From G963668655 sp963668655 (GTDB taxonomy: Bacteria > Myxococcota_A > SURF-8), in assembly GCA_963668655.2 (NCBI GenBank), contig CAXXPQ010000002.1:496001-560000 (forward strand): a stretch of DNA of 64,000 nucleotides. The letters run 5' to 3'. This document shows positions 36,084-45,436 of the stretch, one piece after another; within the stretch, counting starts at the first letter, position 1, and each line of letters starts with the position of its first letter. Made by a program: the position numbers and the translations under genes. The notes below the pieces were generated by a model. That model was not told the DNA's origin and searched no databases. It saw only the letters and a list, made by a program, of their open reading frames with translations.

Positions 36084-38105
36084 TCAGGGCTCGGGTTTGA
36101 AGATCCGCCGCGCCAGTTCGATCCAACTCCTGCGCTGATCCGCGCCCTTGTACAGCAGCCCGTACAGCACCACTTGGTCCAGTTCTTCCTGCTCCGGCTG
36201 GTCCCGGGTTTCCTCGAAAGCGGCCCGCAGGGAGGCGAAAAGCTTGTTGTCCAGCCAGGATTCCACCTTTTCCGCGCCCAACCCGGCGGCGTCCTCCGAA
36301 TCGCCCACCGCCACCACGGCCGACTCGGAGAAGCGTTCGAAGCGGATGTCGATCCGATACACGTCCTTGACCGGCTCGGGTTGTTCCTTCCCGCCGGAGG
36401 CCCCCTTTTTGCCGTCCTCCGCCTGCCAGCCGGGACGGTAATACGGCGTAAAGCGAAGCCGGATATGGCGGCCCGGCGTGTCGTCCCGCTCCCCGTCGGC
36501 GGCGAAACGCCAGCGCACCATGCGATCGTCGAAAATCCACTCCAGTTTTTCCTTCATGCGAAGAAATCCCGGCTCGATCACGCCGCCCTCGTCTCCGGCG
36601 TCCAGGGTCAGCACCAGGGTCGCCCGGGCGACGGCGCGCGCGAAGGCATCCTTCCAGGCCGGGCCTTCCTGGCCGGCCCGCCGGGCTCGAACGGCCTCCA
36701 GCATCAGCGCCTCGGCCCAGGTCTTCGGCTGGACGGCGGCGAAGGCGGCTTCCAGGGCTTTCGCCTGTTTTTTCTCCAGTTTCGCCCGTTTCCCGGCGCA
36801 GGTCCGATCCCCGGAAAACGCGTCGCAGGCCGCATAGGCCAGCCAGGCGGACGCGAAATTCTTTTCTTTTTCCGCCTCCCGGGCGCGCTTCAGAAAGTCC
36901 CGGATGCGCCCTTTTCTGGAATCGGCCAGAAGCTTCTTGGCCGCGCGATCCTTGGGAAGAATCCCGGCGGCTTCCTCGAAGCGCGTCCGCGAACGTTCGA
37001 TCCAGCCTTTGGACAGCCAGCCCTCGGCGTCCTTTACGGCCAGCTTCACCTGCTCGCGTTTCATCAGCAGTTCCGCGTCCGCCAGCCAGGAGGCGATGGA
37101 GCGATCCTCCCAGAGTTCGTGCGCCCGCTTGAATTTTTTGGCGGCGTCCTTGTATTTCCCGTTTCGGTAGTCCTCCCAGGCCTGTTCCGCCAGGTTCACG
37201 GCCTCCAGGCGGCCGCCCTGTTTCTCGGCCCAGCCCGCGTGGAGATGAAACGCCCGGTCCAGGGAGGTACGGCAGTCCTTGTAATTTTTGCGGCGCAGCG
37301 ACACGGTGGCCTGCTGCATCCAGGCCCGCGCACCCTGTTTCGTCTGGTACAGTTCCCGCAGGCGGTCCTGGACCAGGGCGGGCAGCACGCGTTTTTTCAC
37401 CAGGGCGTTGAAATGAGCCTCCGCCTGATCCAGGCGACGAGTGGCCAGGAGTTCGGAGCCTTCGAAGTATTCCTGAATATTACCAAGCAATTCCTTCGCT
37501 TTCGGGTTCTGGCGGTCCAGTTCCAGGGCCTCCGTCAGTTCGCTGTAGGCGTCGTCCAGAAGATGCTGGGCGTACAGGGCCTCTCCCTTGCGCGTGTTTT
37601 CCATGGATTTCTGCTGATACTGGCGAATCTGCACCCGGACGAGCTGGTCGTGATGGGCGAACAGACGCCCGTATTCCTGATAGCGCAGATTGAACGCCTT
37701 CAGCGCCTGGTGATTGGTGCTGATGTTGCAGATACAGGTCTTGTTCAGATAATCCTTCGTCTCGTCGGTCTTTTTGCGCAGATCCTCCAGACCCCGCAGA
37801 ATGTTCCGCAGCGCGTTGGCCTCCCGGGTGGTCTCGATTTCCTGCTGAATGTCGAAAAACCGCCGGTCCGTGAATTTCATGACCCACTTCACGTATTCCG
37901 CGAAGAACTCCGGCTCGTCCTTGGCCTTGGCCGAGACCATCCGGCGGTATTCCTGGTGGATTTCCTCCGGGGTCCGCTGGGTCTTGTCCGGATTGAAGCG
38001 GCTCACGACGTTTTTCTTCGTGCAGGCCGGGACGCTCACGGCCAGAAAAACGCAAAGAATCAGCAGGCAGGCGAACCGGCCGAGAATGACGCCGATGCGA
38101 GGCAT
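36084..38105 (-). CDS. TPR-rich lipoprotein of unknown function
   Basis: 673 aa; GGGAGG lies six bases before the ATG. The signal ends VSVPAC (lipobox). The mature protein is highly charged and helical, with several TPR-like pairs (SELTEALELDRQNPKAKELL, RKNYKDCRTSLDRAFHLHAG, YRNGKYKDAAKKFKRAHELW). A pair of Cys sits in KTCICNIS near residue 125. The last 170 residues are more beta-rich (RWRFAADGERD, YRIDIRFERF). The family is not recognised. Probably a periplasmic or outer-membrane scaffold. It lies 114 nt downstream of the phoR gene on the same strand. Confidence 0.75.
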   Translation of the reverse strand: MPRIGVILGRFACLLILCVFLAVSVPACTKKNVVSRFNPDKTQRTPEEIHQEYRRMVSAKAKDEPEFFAEYVKWVMKFTDRRFFDIQQEIETTREANALRNILRGLEDLRKKTDETKDYLNKTCICNISTNHQALKAFNLRYQEYGRLFAHHDQLVRVQIRQYQQKSMENTRKGEALYAQHLLDDAYSELTEALELDRQNPKAKELLGNIQEYFEGSELLATRRLDQAEAHFNALVKKRVLPALVQDRLRELYQTKQGARAWMQQATVSLRRKNYKDCRTSLDRAFHLHAGWAEKQGGRLEAVNLAEQAWEDYRNGKYKDAAKKFKRAHELWEDRSIASWLADAELLMKREQVKLAVKDAEGWLSKGWIERSRTRFEEAAGILPKDRAAKKLLADSRKGRIRDFLKRAREAEKEKNFASAWLAYAACDAFSGDRTCAGKRAKLEKKQAKALEAAFAAVQPKTWAEALMLEAVRARRAGQEGPAWKDAFARAVARATLVLTLDAGDEGGVIEPGFLRMKEKLEWIFDDRMVRWRFAADGERDDTPGRHIRLRFTPYYRPGWQAEDGKKGASGGKEQPEPVKDVYRIDIRFERFSESAVVAVGDSEDAAGLGAEKVESWLDNKLFASLRAAFEETRDQPEQEELDQVVLYGLLYKGADQRRSWIELARRIFKPEP

Positions 38106-38219
38106 ATCGAACCTCCCGAGATGATGGATTTCCCTTTTACGCGGGGCACTCTATCACGGCGTCCGGCGAGTTTCAACAAGATTCATCATCGGAAAAACGG
38201 GAGAAATCGACCTTCGGAT

Positions 38220-39998
38220 TCAGGGAAGAGGCAGATGGATGAAGAACGTACTTCCCTTTCCGTATTCGCTTTCCACCCGGGTATACCCGCCGTGCGTCTG
38301 GACGATATGTTTCACGATGGCCAGCCCCAGGCCGGTCCCGCCCAGTTTGCGGCTGCGGCTCTTGTCCACCCGGTAGAAGCGTTCGAACAGGCGCGGCACG
38401 TCCTTTTTGCGAATGCCGATGCCCGTGTCGATGACGGAAATGACCGCCTCGCGCCCCTCCGCCCCGGCCCGGATATGGATGCTACGATCGTTTCCGCTGT
38501 ATTTGATGGCGTTGTCGATCAGGTTGACCACGGCCTGTTCCAGCAGATGCGGATTCATCACGGTGGCCAGATCCTCCGGGGCGTCCAGACAGAGGGAGAT
38601 TTCCTTCTGGGAAGCCTTGACCTCGCAGATCTGGCAGGCGGCGCGCAGCACGGGAAGGATCGGGGCGTGCTCGAAAGGAATTTCCTCTTTTTCCTTTTCC
38701 TGTTCCACGCGGGAAAGCGTCAGGAGGTCGTTGATGATGTCGTTCATCCGCTCGGCCTGCTTGGCGATGATCGTCAAAAAGCGCTCCGCCGTGTCCGGAT
38801 CCCGCAGCGCCCCATCCAGAAGCGTCTCCACGAATCCCTTGATGGAGGTGATGGGCGTCTTCAACTCGTGGGACACGTTGGCCACGAAATCCTGCCGAAC
38901 CCGCTCCAGCCGCCGCAGGCGCGTCACGTCGTTCAGCACCACCAGCGCGCCGATGCTCTGCCCCCGGGCGTCCCGCAGCACCGCGCCGTGGGCTTGCAGG
39001 TAGTGTTCGTCTCCCACGTCCCAGACGATCTCGCCCTCCACCGGCTCCTGGCGGTCCAGGGCGGTTTCCAGAAGGGCGCGCAGATCCTCGTTCTGAACGG
39101 CGTCGTCCAGTCCGGCGCCGGGCGAATGGACGACGCTGCCGCCGGTGAGCCGGGCGGCGGCCTTGTTCATGCTGAGCAGTTTGCGGTTGGCGTCCACCGC
39201 CAGCACGCCCTCCACCATGGACGAAAGCACGGCTTCGTATTCGTTGCGCTGGCGAATGACGGTGCGGATGCGATCGTCCAGCTGGCGGGCCATCATGTTC
39301 ATGGCTTCCGCCAGGCCGGCGATTTCCTCGGAATTCGGAATGGGCAGCTTCAGGTCGAATTCTCCCCGGGCGAAACGCTCCGCGCCCTTCTTCATCTCCT
39401 CCAGCGGCAGGGAGATGCGTCGGGAAATCCACATGCTGAGCGCGGCGGCGAGAACGGCCACGATCAGCCCGGCCACGGCGATCTTCTGGTGAATGGCGTC
39501 CAGCGTGCTTTCGATCTCCATGGCCGCGATGCTGGTGCGCAACACCCCCAGGATCCGGCCGCCGTCGTCCTTCACCGGAACGGCGATGTACATCATGCGC
39601 TGTTCCAGCGTGCGGCTGTAACGGGTGCTGCGCCCCGTCTGTCCGGCAAGCGCCTCCCGGATCTCCGGCCGGGTGGAGTGGTCGTCCATGCGCGCCGGAT
39701 CCTTTTCCGAATCGCAGAGCACGCGCCCCCGGGGCAGCACCAGCGTCAGGCGGGCCTTGGCGTCCTCTCCCAGACGTACGCACAGAGCGTTGGGAAACTC
39801 CGGACCGTCCAGGGAACTGCGTTCCCGAATCTGACGGATGGCCAGGCGGGCCTTGGCTTCCAGGTTCGCCGCCGTCTGGTCCAGGTAGAAGGCGCGCAGG
39901 GAACGCGAGGTATACCAGGTGACGGCGGATAAAGCGATCAGCGTGATGACGAGATAGGACGGATAGATCTGCCAGAGAAGACGGGTTTTTCTTCCCAT
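38220..39998 (-). CDS. phoR: PhoR-type sensor histidine kinase
   Basis: 592 aa; AAGGAG in the overlap with the phoB end serves as its ribosome site. TM1 is at about 12-28, an extracytoplasmic sensor at 29-170 and TM2 at 173-192, then HAMP (to 245) and PAS (250-360). The HisKA box is FVANVSHELKTPITSIKG with His377, and a HATPase domain follows with LIDNAIKYSG and GTGLGLAIVKH. The layout is that of PhoR/PnpS kinases that respond to phosphate limitation. It starts 2 nt after the response regulator gene, so the two are one operon. No pstSCAB or phoU is in the window, so the phosphate assignment rests on sequence similarity. Confidence 0.88.
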   Translation of the reverse strand: MGRKTRLLWQIYPSYLVITLIALSAVTWYTSRSLRAFYLDQTAANLEAKARLAIRQIRERSSLDGPEFPNALCVRLGEDAKARLTLVLPRGRVLCDSEKDPARMDDHSTRPEIREALAGQTGRSTRYSRTLEQRMMYIAVPVKDDGGRILGVLRTSIAAMEIESTLDAIHQKIAVAGLIVAVLAAALSMWISRRISLPLEEMKKGAERFARGEFDLKLPIPNSEEIAGLAEAMNMMARQLDDRIRTVIRQRNEYEAVLSSMVEGVLAVDANRKLLSMNKAAARLTGGSVVHSPGAGLDDAVQNEDLRALLETALDRQEPVEGEIVWDVGDEHYLQAHGAVLRDARGQSIGALVVLNDVTRLRRLERVRQDFVANVSHELKTPITSIKGFVETLLDGALRDPDTAERFLTIIAKQAERMNDIINDLLTLSRVEQEKEKEEIPFEHAPILPVLRAACQICEVKASQKEISLCLDAPEDLATVMNPHLLEQAVVNLIDNAIKYSGNDRSIHIRAGAEGREAVISVIDTGIGIRKKDVPRLFERFYRVDKSRSRKLGGTGLGLAIVKHIVQTHGGYTRVESEYGKGSTFFIHLPLP

Positions 39999-40000
39999 GG

Positions 40001-40687
40001 CTACTCCTTGAAGCGGTAGCCTACGCCCCGGACGGTCTCGATCAGTTCCCCGGCATCTCCCAGCTTCTTGCGCAACCCCACGATCTGAACGTCGATGGAA
40101 CGGTCGGTGACGGGATAGGCGTCGCCGTGGACGGCCTCGATGATGCGGTCCCGGGTGAACACCCAGCCCGGCTGCCGGGCGAGGAAGTGCAGGATGCGGA
40201 ATTCGGTGGTGGTCAGGTTCACGGAGCGGTCCGCCACCCGAACCTCGTGACGCCCCGGATGGATGGAAATGTCGTGAATGGTCAGGGGCTCGTCGTCTCC
40301 CTTGGGGCCTTCGTTGCGCCTCCGCAGCACGGCGCGGATGCGCGCGATCAGCACACGGGGGCTGAACGGCTTGGTGACGTAATCGTCCGCGCCCAGTTCC
40401 AGCCCGGTGACGATATCCGCTTCCTCGCTTTTGGCGGTGAGCATGATGATGGGAACCGAACGCATGGCGGCGTCCATTTTCAGCGTGCGGCAGACGTCCA
40501 GGCCGTCCAGGCCGGGCAGCATCAAGTCCAGGAGAATCAGATCGGGCTTCTGGCGGTTCACGGCCTTCAGCGCCTCCTCGCCCGACGCGGCCAAGGTCAC
40601 GCGGTAGCCTTCCTTGGAGAGGTTGTACTGGACCAGTTCCTGAATGTCTTCCTCGTCCTCGACGCTCAAGATGTGCTCGTTCGACAT
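40001..40687 (-). CDS. phoB: PhoB-type response regulator
   Basis: 228 aa from the ATG that has GGAGG six bases upstream. The receiver domain has acidic pocket residues in SVEDEED, phosphoacceptor Asp54 in LILLDLMLPGLDG, a Thr in IIMLTAKSEE and a Lys in YVTKPFSP. The C-terminal OmpR/PhoB winged helix (about 130-228) contains VNLTTTEFRILHFLA and DRSIDVQIVGLRKKLG followed by RGVGYRFKE. It binds DNA when phosphorylated by the kinase encoded immediately downstream. The promoter region upstream is shared with no other gene on this strand. Confidence 0.9.
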   Translation of the reverse strand: MSNEHILSVEDEEDIQELVQYNLSKEGYRVTLAASGEEALKAVNRQKPDLILLDLMLPGLDGLDVCRTLKMDAAMRSVPIIMLTAKSEEADIVTGLELGADDYVTKPFSPRVLIARIRAVLRRRNEGPKGDDEPLTIHDISIHPGRHEVRVADRSVNLTTTEFRILHFLARQPGWVFTRDRIIEAVHGDAYPVTDRSIDVQIVGLRKKLGDAGELIETVRGVGYRFKE

Positions 40688-41230
40688 GTTCATCCTCCGA
40701 TCCGCAACGATTGGGTGCGACGATCCGGGATGGGGATACCTCAAACGCCCCCGGAAATCAACCCGTTTCGGCATTCTAACAGAAAACAAACCGAATGGGG
40801 CGGAAAAGATGAGAAAGGACTTGCGGCGGAAATCCGAGATTGTTTCGATTTCGCTCCATGCGTATCCAATACGGCAGCGCTACCCCGACCGGGACACAGA
40901 GTCTATCACCGGGAACATAGGCTTCTCTGAAAACGCAATGACCCATCGGTATAAATCATTGATATAATTACGGATCCCGTCATTCGTATTCCGAAGGATT
41001 CCGAGGGAGAAAAAGTCGCCAAAGGGCCGTTTTCGCACGTCGGCCCGGGGGAATGCATTTTTGCCTGATTCTCGAATGATATCGGAAGGTTGGAGCGTAT
41101 TTTTCTTTCACCCGGACGCACCGCCCGGAAGGGACGCTTGCATTGCGCCCCGAACCTGATTATAGTGCCCGGATCGAACGGGAACGCGAAGCATCCGGAA
41201 TCGGAATTCTCACTCGGAAACGGAACCCCC
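40688..41230. other. Divergent intergenic region between phoB and the MeaB gene
   Basis: 543 nt with no supported gene. It must hold the phoB promoter (leftward) and the promoter of the GTPase-mutS pair (rightward; see the sigma-70-like site). A TATAAT hexamer at 40963-40968 has no good -35 partner. No clear PHO box was recognised. Confidence 0.5.
41138..41166 (+). promoter_or_regulatory. Sigma-70-like promoter for the MeaB-mutS unit
   Basis: TTGCAT, 17-nt spacer, TATAGT: four and five matches to the -35 and -10 consensus. It lies 65 nt before the GTPase start codon. Confidence 0.5.
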
Positions 41231-42190
41231 ATGGACCTGTATGAAAGCGTATTGCAAGGCGAGGTTCGCGCGGCGGCGAAGCTCATGCGGCTGGTGGACG
41301 ACGACTTCGAATCCGCGATAAACATCATGAAACGCCTGTACGCCCATACGGGCCGGGCGGACGTGATCGGCGTGACGGGTAATCCGGGGGCGGGGAAATC
41401 CTCCCTGGTCAACTACATGATTGATCGCTACCGGAAGAGAAACCGCAAGGTCGGCGTGGTGGCCATCGATCCCACCAGCCCCTTTTCCGGCGGCGCGATT
41501 TTGGGCGACCGCGTGCGCATGGACCGCCACTTCGAGGACGAGGGCGTTTTCATCCGCAGCCTGGCCACCCGCGGGCATCTGGGCGGGCTGTCCAAATCCA
41601 CCGGCGAGGTCATTCGGGTGATGGAAGCCTGGGGCGCGGATCCGGTGATCGTGGAGACCGTGGGCGTGGGGCAGGACGAGGTGGACGTGGCCAAGATGGC
41701 GCGCACGTCCATCGTGGTCATGGTGCCCGGCATGGGCGACGAGATCCAGGCCATCAAGGCGGGCATCATGGAAATCGCGGATATTTTCGTGGTGAACAAG
41801 GCCGACCGCACGGGAGCCGACCGCGCCGTGCGCGACATCAACATGATGCTGGACCTGGTGCATCCGGAAGGAGACGATCCCTGGCGGCCGCGCATTCTGC
41901 GCACCGTGGCGTTTCGCAACGAAGGTATCGACGAACTGGTGGACGCGGCGGACGCCCACCGGGAATGGCTGGAAAGAACCGGAAAGCTTTCGGAAAAGCG
42001 ACGCCGGAACGCGGAACTGCAATTCTTCGATCTCTTGTACGAACGCATCTCGAAGCGCATTCGCAAGCGCCTCGACCTTCCGGAATACGAAGGCTGGAGC
42101 GAGAAGCTGGCCGGCCGCGACCGGGATCCCTACGATCTGGCCGAACGGCTGGAAGCGGAACTGATGCGCGATCCGGACACGGAGGTCTGA
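41231..42190 (+). CDS. meaB: MeaB/ArgK-type G3E GTPase (methylmalonyl-CoA mutase chaperone)
   Basis: 319 aa from this ATG, matching the family's usual length; an upstream in-frame extension to 41090 has no support. The P-loop is GNPGAGKS (50-57). It also has GVVAIDPTSPFSGGAILGDR, the G3 segment VETVGVGQDE, base-specificity motif NKAD, and a C-terminal helical dimerisation arm. MeaB-type GTPases guard B12-dependent acyl-CoA mutases during cofactor loading. No mutase gene is in the window, so the partner lies elsewhere, or the protein serves another mutase. mutS starts 7 nt after it, suggesting one transcript. Confidence 0.9.
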   Translation: MDLYESVLQGEVRAAAKLMRLVDDDFESAINIMKRLYAHTGRADVIGVTGNPGAGKSSLVNYMIDRYRKRNRKVGVVAIDPTSPFSGGAILGDRVRMDRHFEDEGVFIRSLATRGHLGGLSKSTGEVIRVMEAWGADPVIVETVGVGQDEVDVAKMARTSIVVMVPGMGDEIQAIKAGIMEIADIFVVNKADRTGADRAVRDINMMLDLVHPEGDDPWRPRILRTVAFRNEGIDELVDAADAHREWLERTGKLSEKRRRNAELQFFDLLYERISKRIRKRLDLPEYEGWSEKLAGRDRDPYDLAERLEAELMRDPDTEV

Positions 42191-42196
42191 GCGTTC

Positions 42197-44866
42197 ATGG
42201 CGGCCGCGAAACCCAAGATATCCGGGGCGGGCGCAATGAAGGCGCCCACGCCCATGATGCGCCACTTCCTGGAGGTCAAGGAGGAGCATCCTGACTGCCT
42301 GGTGCTCTATCGCTGCGGCGACTTCTACGAAACCTTCTACGACGACGCCCGCACCGCCGCGCGGGAACTGGACATCACGCTCACCAGCCGGGACAAGAAC
42401 TCCGATTCCCCGGTGCCCATGGCGGGCGTTCCCTACCACGCCGCCAACCAGTACATCTCGCGCCTGGTGGAACGCGGCTACAAGGTCGCCGTCTGCGAAC
42501 AGATGGAGGATCCCAAGACCGCCAAGGGCATGGTGAAGCGCGAGGTGACCCGCGTGGTCACGCCCGGGCTGGTGGTGGACGAAGAGAATCTGCAAGCCGA
42601 CAGCAACAATTATATTCTCTCGATCTGGCCGTCGGAGGAACGGCAGGGACTGGCCGCCCTGGACATCTCCACCGGCGAGTTCACCTGCACGGAGACGAAC
42701 GGCGAGGACGAACTGGCGCACGAACTGGTCAAGCTCTCGCCCCGGGAACTGATCCTGCCGGAATCGGCGCGCGCGGAAAAAGACGGCCCCGCCTGGCTTC
42801 CCTGGGGGCTGCGGCCGCTCATCAATCACCGTCCGGACATCGAGTTCGACCTGAAGCGGGCGCGGGAAAACCTCCTGCACCAGTTCAAGGCCGACAGCCT
42901 GCGGGGCTACGGCTGCGAGAACCTGGACAGGGCCGTACGCGCGGCGGGGGCGCTTCTGTCCTACGTCCGCGAAACCCAGAAGCGGCAGGCGGAACACGTC
43001 ACCGCCATCCGGCCGTATTCCGTGCGGGATTTCATGGTGATGGACGAGGCCACCAAGATCAACCTGGAACTGGAGCGCACCATCCTGGAGGGCCACAAGC
43101 ACGGCTCGCTATTGGGCGTCCTGGACCGCTGCCGAACGCCCATCGGCTCGCGCACGCTGAAACGCTGGCTGAACTATCCGCTTCTGGACGCGGACCGCAT
43201 CCGCCGCCGCCTGAACGTGGTGGAGGCGCTCTTTCTCCAGGGATCGCAGCGGGAGACGCTTTCGGATATCCTGAAGGAGATCGGGGATCTGTCCCGCCTG
43301 GCCACGCGCATCGGCATGGACCGCTGCAACGGGCGCGACCTCTTGCAACTGGCGCAGTCGCTCGACGCCGTGGGGCGGCTGAAGGCGTTTCTTACCGACA
43401 TGCGCGAGGACGTCTTCGGGCCGTTTCATCGCCGGGTGGATCCGCTGCCGCTTTTGGCGGAGGAACTGGAGCGGGCCGTGTCCGAGGATGCGCCCGTCAC
43501 CGTGCGGGAAGGTCGCATGTTCAAGAAAGGCTACCACGAGGAACTGGACGAGCTCATCGACCTGGCCCTGCACGGAAAGGACGAGATCCTGCGCATTGAG
43601 GCCGCCGAAAAGCAGGCCACCGGCCTGCCCACCCTGAAGGTGCGCTACAACCGCGTCTTTGGCTACTACATCGAGATCTCCAAGGCCCAGGCCGAAAAGG
43701 CCCCGGAGCACTACATCCGCAAGCAGACGCTCACCAACGCGGAGCGCTTCATCACCCCGGAACTGAAGGAATACGAGGACAAGGTGCTCCACGCCGAGGA
43801 GCGCCGGAACGACCTGGAATACCGGCTGTTCGAGGATCTGCGCGGGCGGATCTCCGAGCGGCTTCCCGCGCTTCTCTCCACCGCCGAGGCCGTGGGAAGC
43901 CTGGACGCCCTGGCCTCCCTGGCGGAGGTGGCCGCGCGCAACGATTACGTGCGCCCGGAGATTCTTCCCGAGGGCCCGGTGGACATCCGGGACGGCCGCC
44001 ACCCGGTGGTGGAGGCCCTGCAAAAAGACGAGCCCTTCATTCCCAACGACACGCTCCTGGACACGGAGTCCAACCGGCTCACGGTCATCACCGGGCCCAA
44101 CATGGCCGGAAAATCCACCATCATGCGCCAGGTGGCCCTCATCGTCTTGATGGCCCAGGTGGGAAGCTTCGTCCCGGCCGGAAAGGCGAGCATCGGGCTT
44201 GCGGATCGGATCTTCACCCGCGTGGGCGCGGCGGACAACCTGGTGCGCGGGCTGTCCACGTTCATGGTGGAGATGACGGAGACCGCCAACATCCTGAACA
44301 ACGCCACGAAACGCTCGCTCATCATCCTGGACGAGATCGGCCGGGGCACGAGCACCTTCGACGGGCTGTCCATCGCCTGGGCGGTGGCGGAGCACATCCA
44401 CGACCGCATCGGGGCGCGCACGCTGTTCGCCACGCATTACCACGAGCTGACGGAATTGGCGCGCACGAAATCGGGCCTGCGCAACATGAGCGTGGCCGTG
44501 AAGGAATGGGAGGAGCGCATCATCTTTCTGCGCAAGCTGGTGGACGGCGCCACGAACCGCAGCTACGGCATCCAGGTGGGGCGTCTGGCGGGCCTGCCGC
44601 CGGAGGTGATCGCCCGGGCCCGGGAAGTTCTGGACAACCTGGAGCACGGCGAATCCGACCGCATGGGCATGCCCAGTTTCCCGCGACCGCGCGGTCGCCG
44701 CCGGACGGATCCCGGCCAGCTTTCGCTTTTTTCCGCAGGGAATAAACCCGACGCGGACGATCCGGTGCTTGTGGAACTGGACCGCGTGGCGCCCGAGACC
44801 CTCAGCCCCATCGAGGCGCTCACCCTGATTTTCGACTGGAAGAAGCGGAGGAAGGGGCGGGAGTAG
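42197..44866 (+). CDS. mutS: DNA mismatch repair protein MutS
   Basis: 889 aa, a normal length. Recognises mismatches and starts methyl- or nick-directed repair with MutL. The mismatch-binding domain has CGDFYETFYDDA (Phe-x-Glu wedge, here FYE) and MAGVPYHAANQYISRLVERG. The core and lever domains include DEATKINLELERTI and RVFGYYIEISKAQ. The ATPase has Walker A TGPNMAGKST, RGLSTFMVEMTE, Walker B LIILDEIGRGTSTFDG and the ATHYHELTELA signature. The C-terminus ends at a short helix. The start, 7 nt after the GTPase gene, has no strong ribosome site, so coupling is likely. A degraded DUF1566-like gene lies on the other strand across its 3' end. Confidence 0.95.
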   Translation: MAAAKPKISGAGAMKAPTPMMRHFLEVKEEHPDCLVLYRCGDFYETFYDDARTAARELDITLTSRDKNSDSPVPMAGVPYHAANQYISRLVERGYKVAVCEQMEDPKTAKGMVKREVTRVVTPGLVVDEENLQADSNNYILSIWPSEERQGLAALDISTGEFTCTETNGEDELAHELVKLSPRELILPESARAEKDGPAWLPWGLRPLINHRPDIEFDLKRARENLLHQFKADSLRGYGCENLDRAVRAAGALLSYVRETQKRQAEHVTAIRPYSVRDFMVMDEATKINLELERTILEGHKHGSLLGVLDRCRTPIGSRTLKRWLNYPLLDADRIRRRLNVVEALFLQGSQRETLSDILKEIGDLSRLATRIGMDRCNGRDLLQLAQSLDAVGRLKAFLTDMREDVFGPFHRRVDPLPLLAEELERAVSEDAPVTVREGRMFKKGYHEELDELIDLALHGKDEILRIEAAEKQATGLPTLKVRYNRVFGYYIEISKAQAEKAPEHYIRKQTLTNAERFITPELKEYEDKVLHAEERRNDLEYRLFEDLRGRISERLPALLSTAEAVGSLDALASLAEVAARNDYVRPEILPEGPVDIRDGRHPVVEALQKDEPFIPNDTLLDTESNRLTVITGPNMAGKSTIMRQVALIVLMAQVGSFVPAGKASIGLADRIFTRVGAADNLVRGLSTFMVEMTETANILNNATKRSLIILDEIGRGTSTFDGLSIAWAVAEHIHDRIGARTLFATHYHELTELARTKSGLRNMSVAVKEWEERIIFLRKLVDGATNRSYGIQVGRLAGLPPEVIARAREVLDNLEHGESDRMGMPSFPRPRGRRRTDPGQLSLFSAGNKPDADDPVLVELDRVAPETLSPIEALTLIFDWKKRRKGRE

Positions 44867-45333
44867 TTGCATTGTCAGGTCCAAAGGACCCGACCGACTT
44901 CACTCCAGACGCCACAACCGACCTCATACACCGGACATAGACATAGGTGTCGGTGAAGGTGAAGTTCACCTCGCCGTAGACGAAGTGGACGCACCACGCG
45001 AAACCATTACTGTCCTCGATGGGCGACAACGACCAATACCAGCTACACCTTCCTTCCATCTCATCCGGCCAGTAACAGCCATCGGCGGGATCCTCATAAG
45101 GAGCGCAATCATAACAGTCGCTATCTTTACATGAACCGTTCAAACAACTATCCATTCCACAGCAGGAGCATCCCGTCAGACAGCATTCGATGTCGCGCAG
45201 GCTCTCGCGATAGGCCAGTTGTTCACTGGACGGGGCGATGACGAAGGCTCCTTTGGGCAGGGAAAAAATGCTACCCCGCCGATTACCACAAGTGTTCTAC
45301 TCTCTTCGGGATAGCCTCAGGCCTCATCGTCAT
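44820..45333 (-). pseudogene. Remnant of a DUF1566-like Cys-rich protein, frameshifted
   Basis: A good ribosome site (GGAGG, six bases) precedes an ATG at 45333, but that frame stops after 16 codons at 45283. Another frame continues with a hydrophobic segment (TLVVIGGVAFF), and a third frame carries LRDIECC, then Cys-rich sequence and a recognisable DUF1566/Lcl end (CSWYWSLSPIEDSNGFAWC, YVYVRCMRSV). At least two frameshifts are needed to read it through. The natural end seems lost: the frame runs 47 bp into mutS. The encoded residues fit the secreted Cys-rich proteins of this genome, so it is probably a decayed relative at a rearrangement junction. Confidence 0.6.
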
Positions 45334-45436
45334 CGTATCCCTCCTTTGCCATCCTTTTCTGCGCGCGAGATCCCTAAAATGCTGAAAGCGTTCTTTTTTT
45401 ACTCGTCGAGACATTTGTCCCTCATCCACGAGTATG

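Noticed and set aside
41231..42190. Assigning the GTPase to arginine/ornithine transport (ArgK)
   Set aside because: The old ArgK transport role is doubtful for this family; sequence motifs and length fit MeaB-type chaperones, and no transporter is adjacent.
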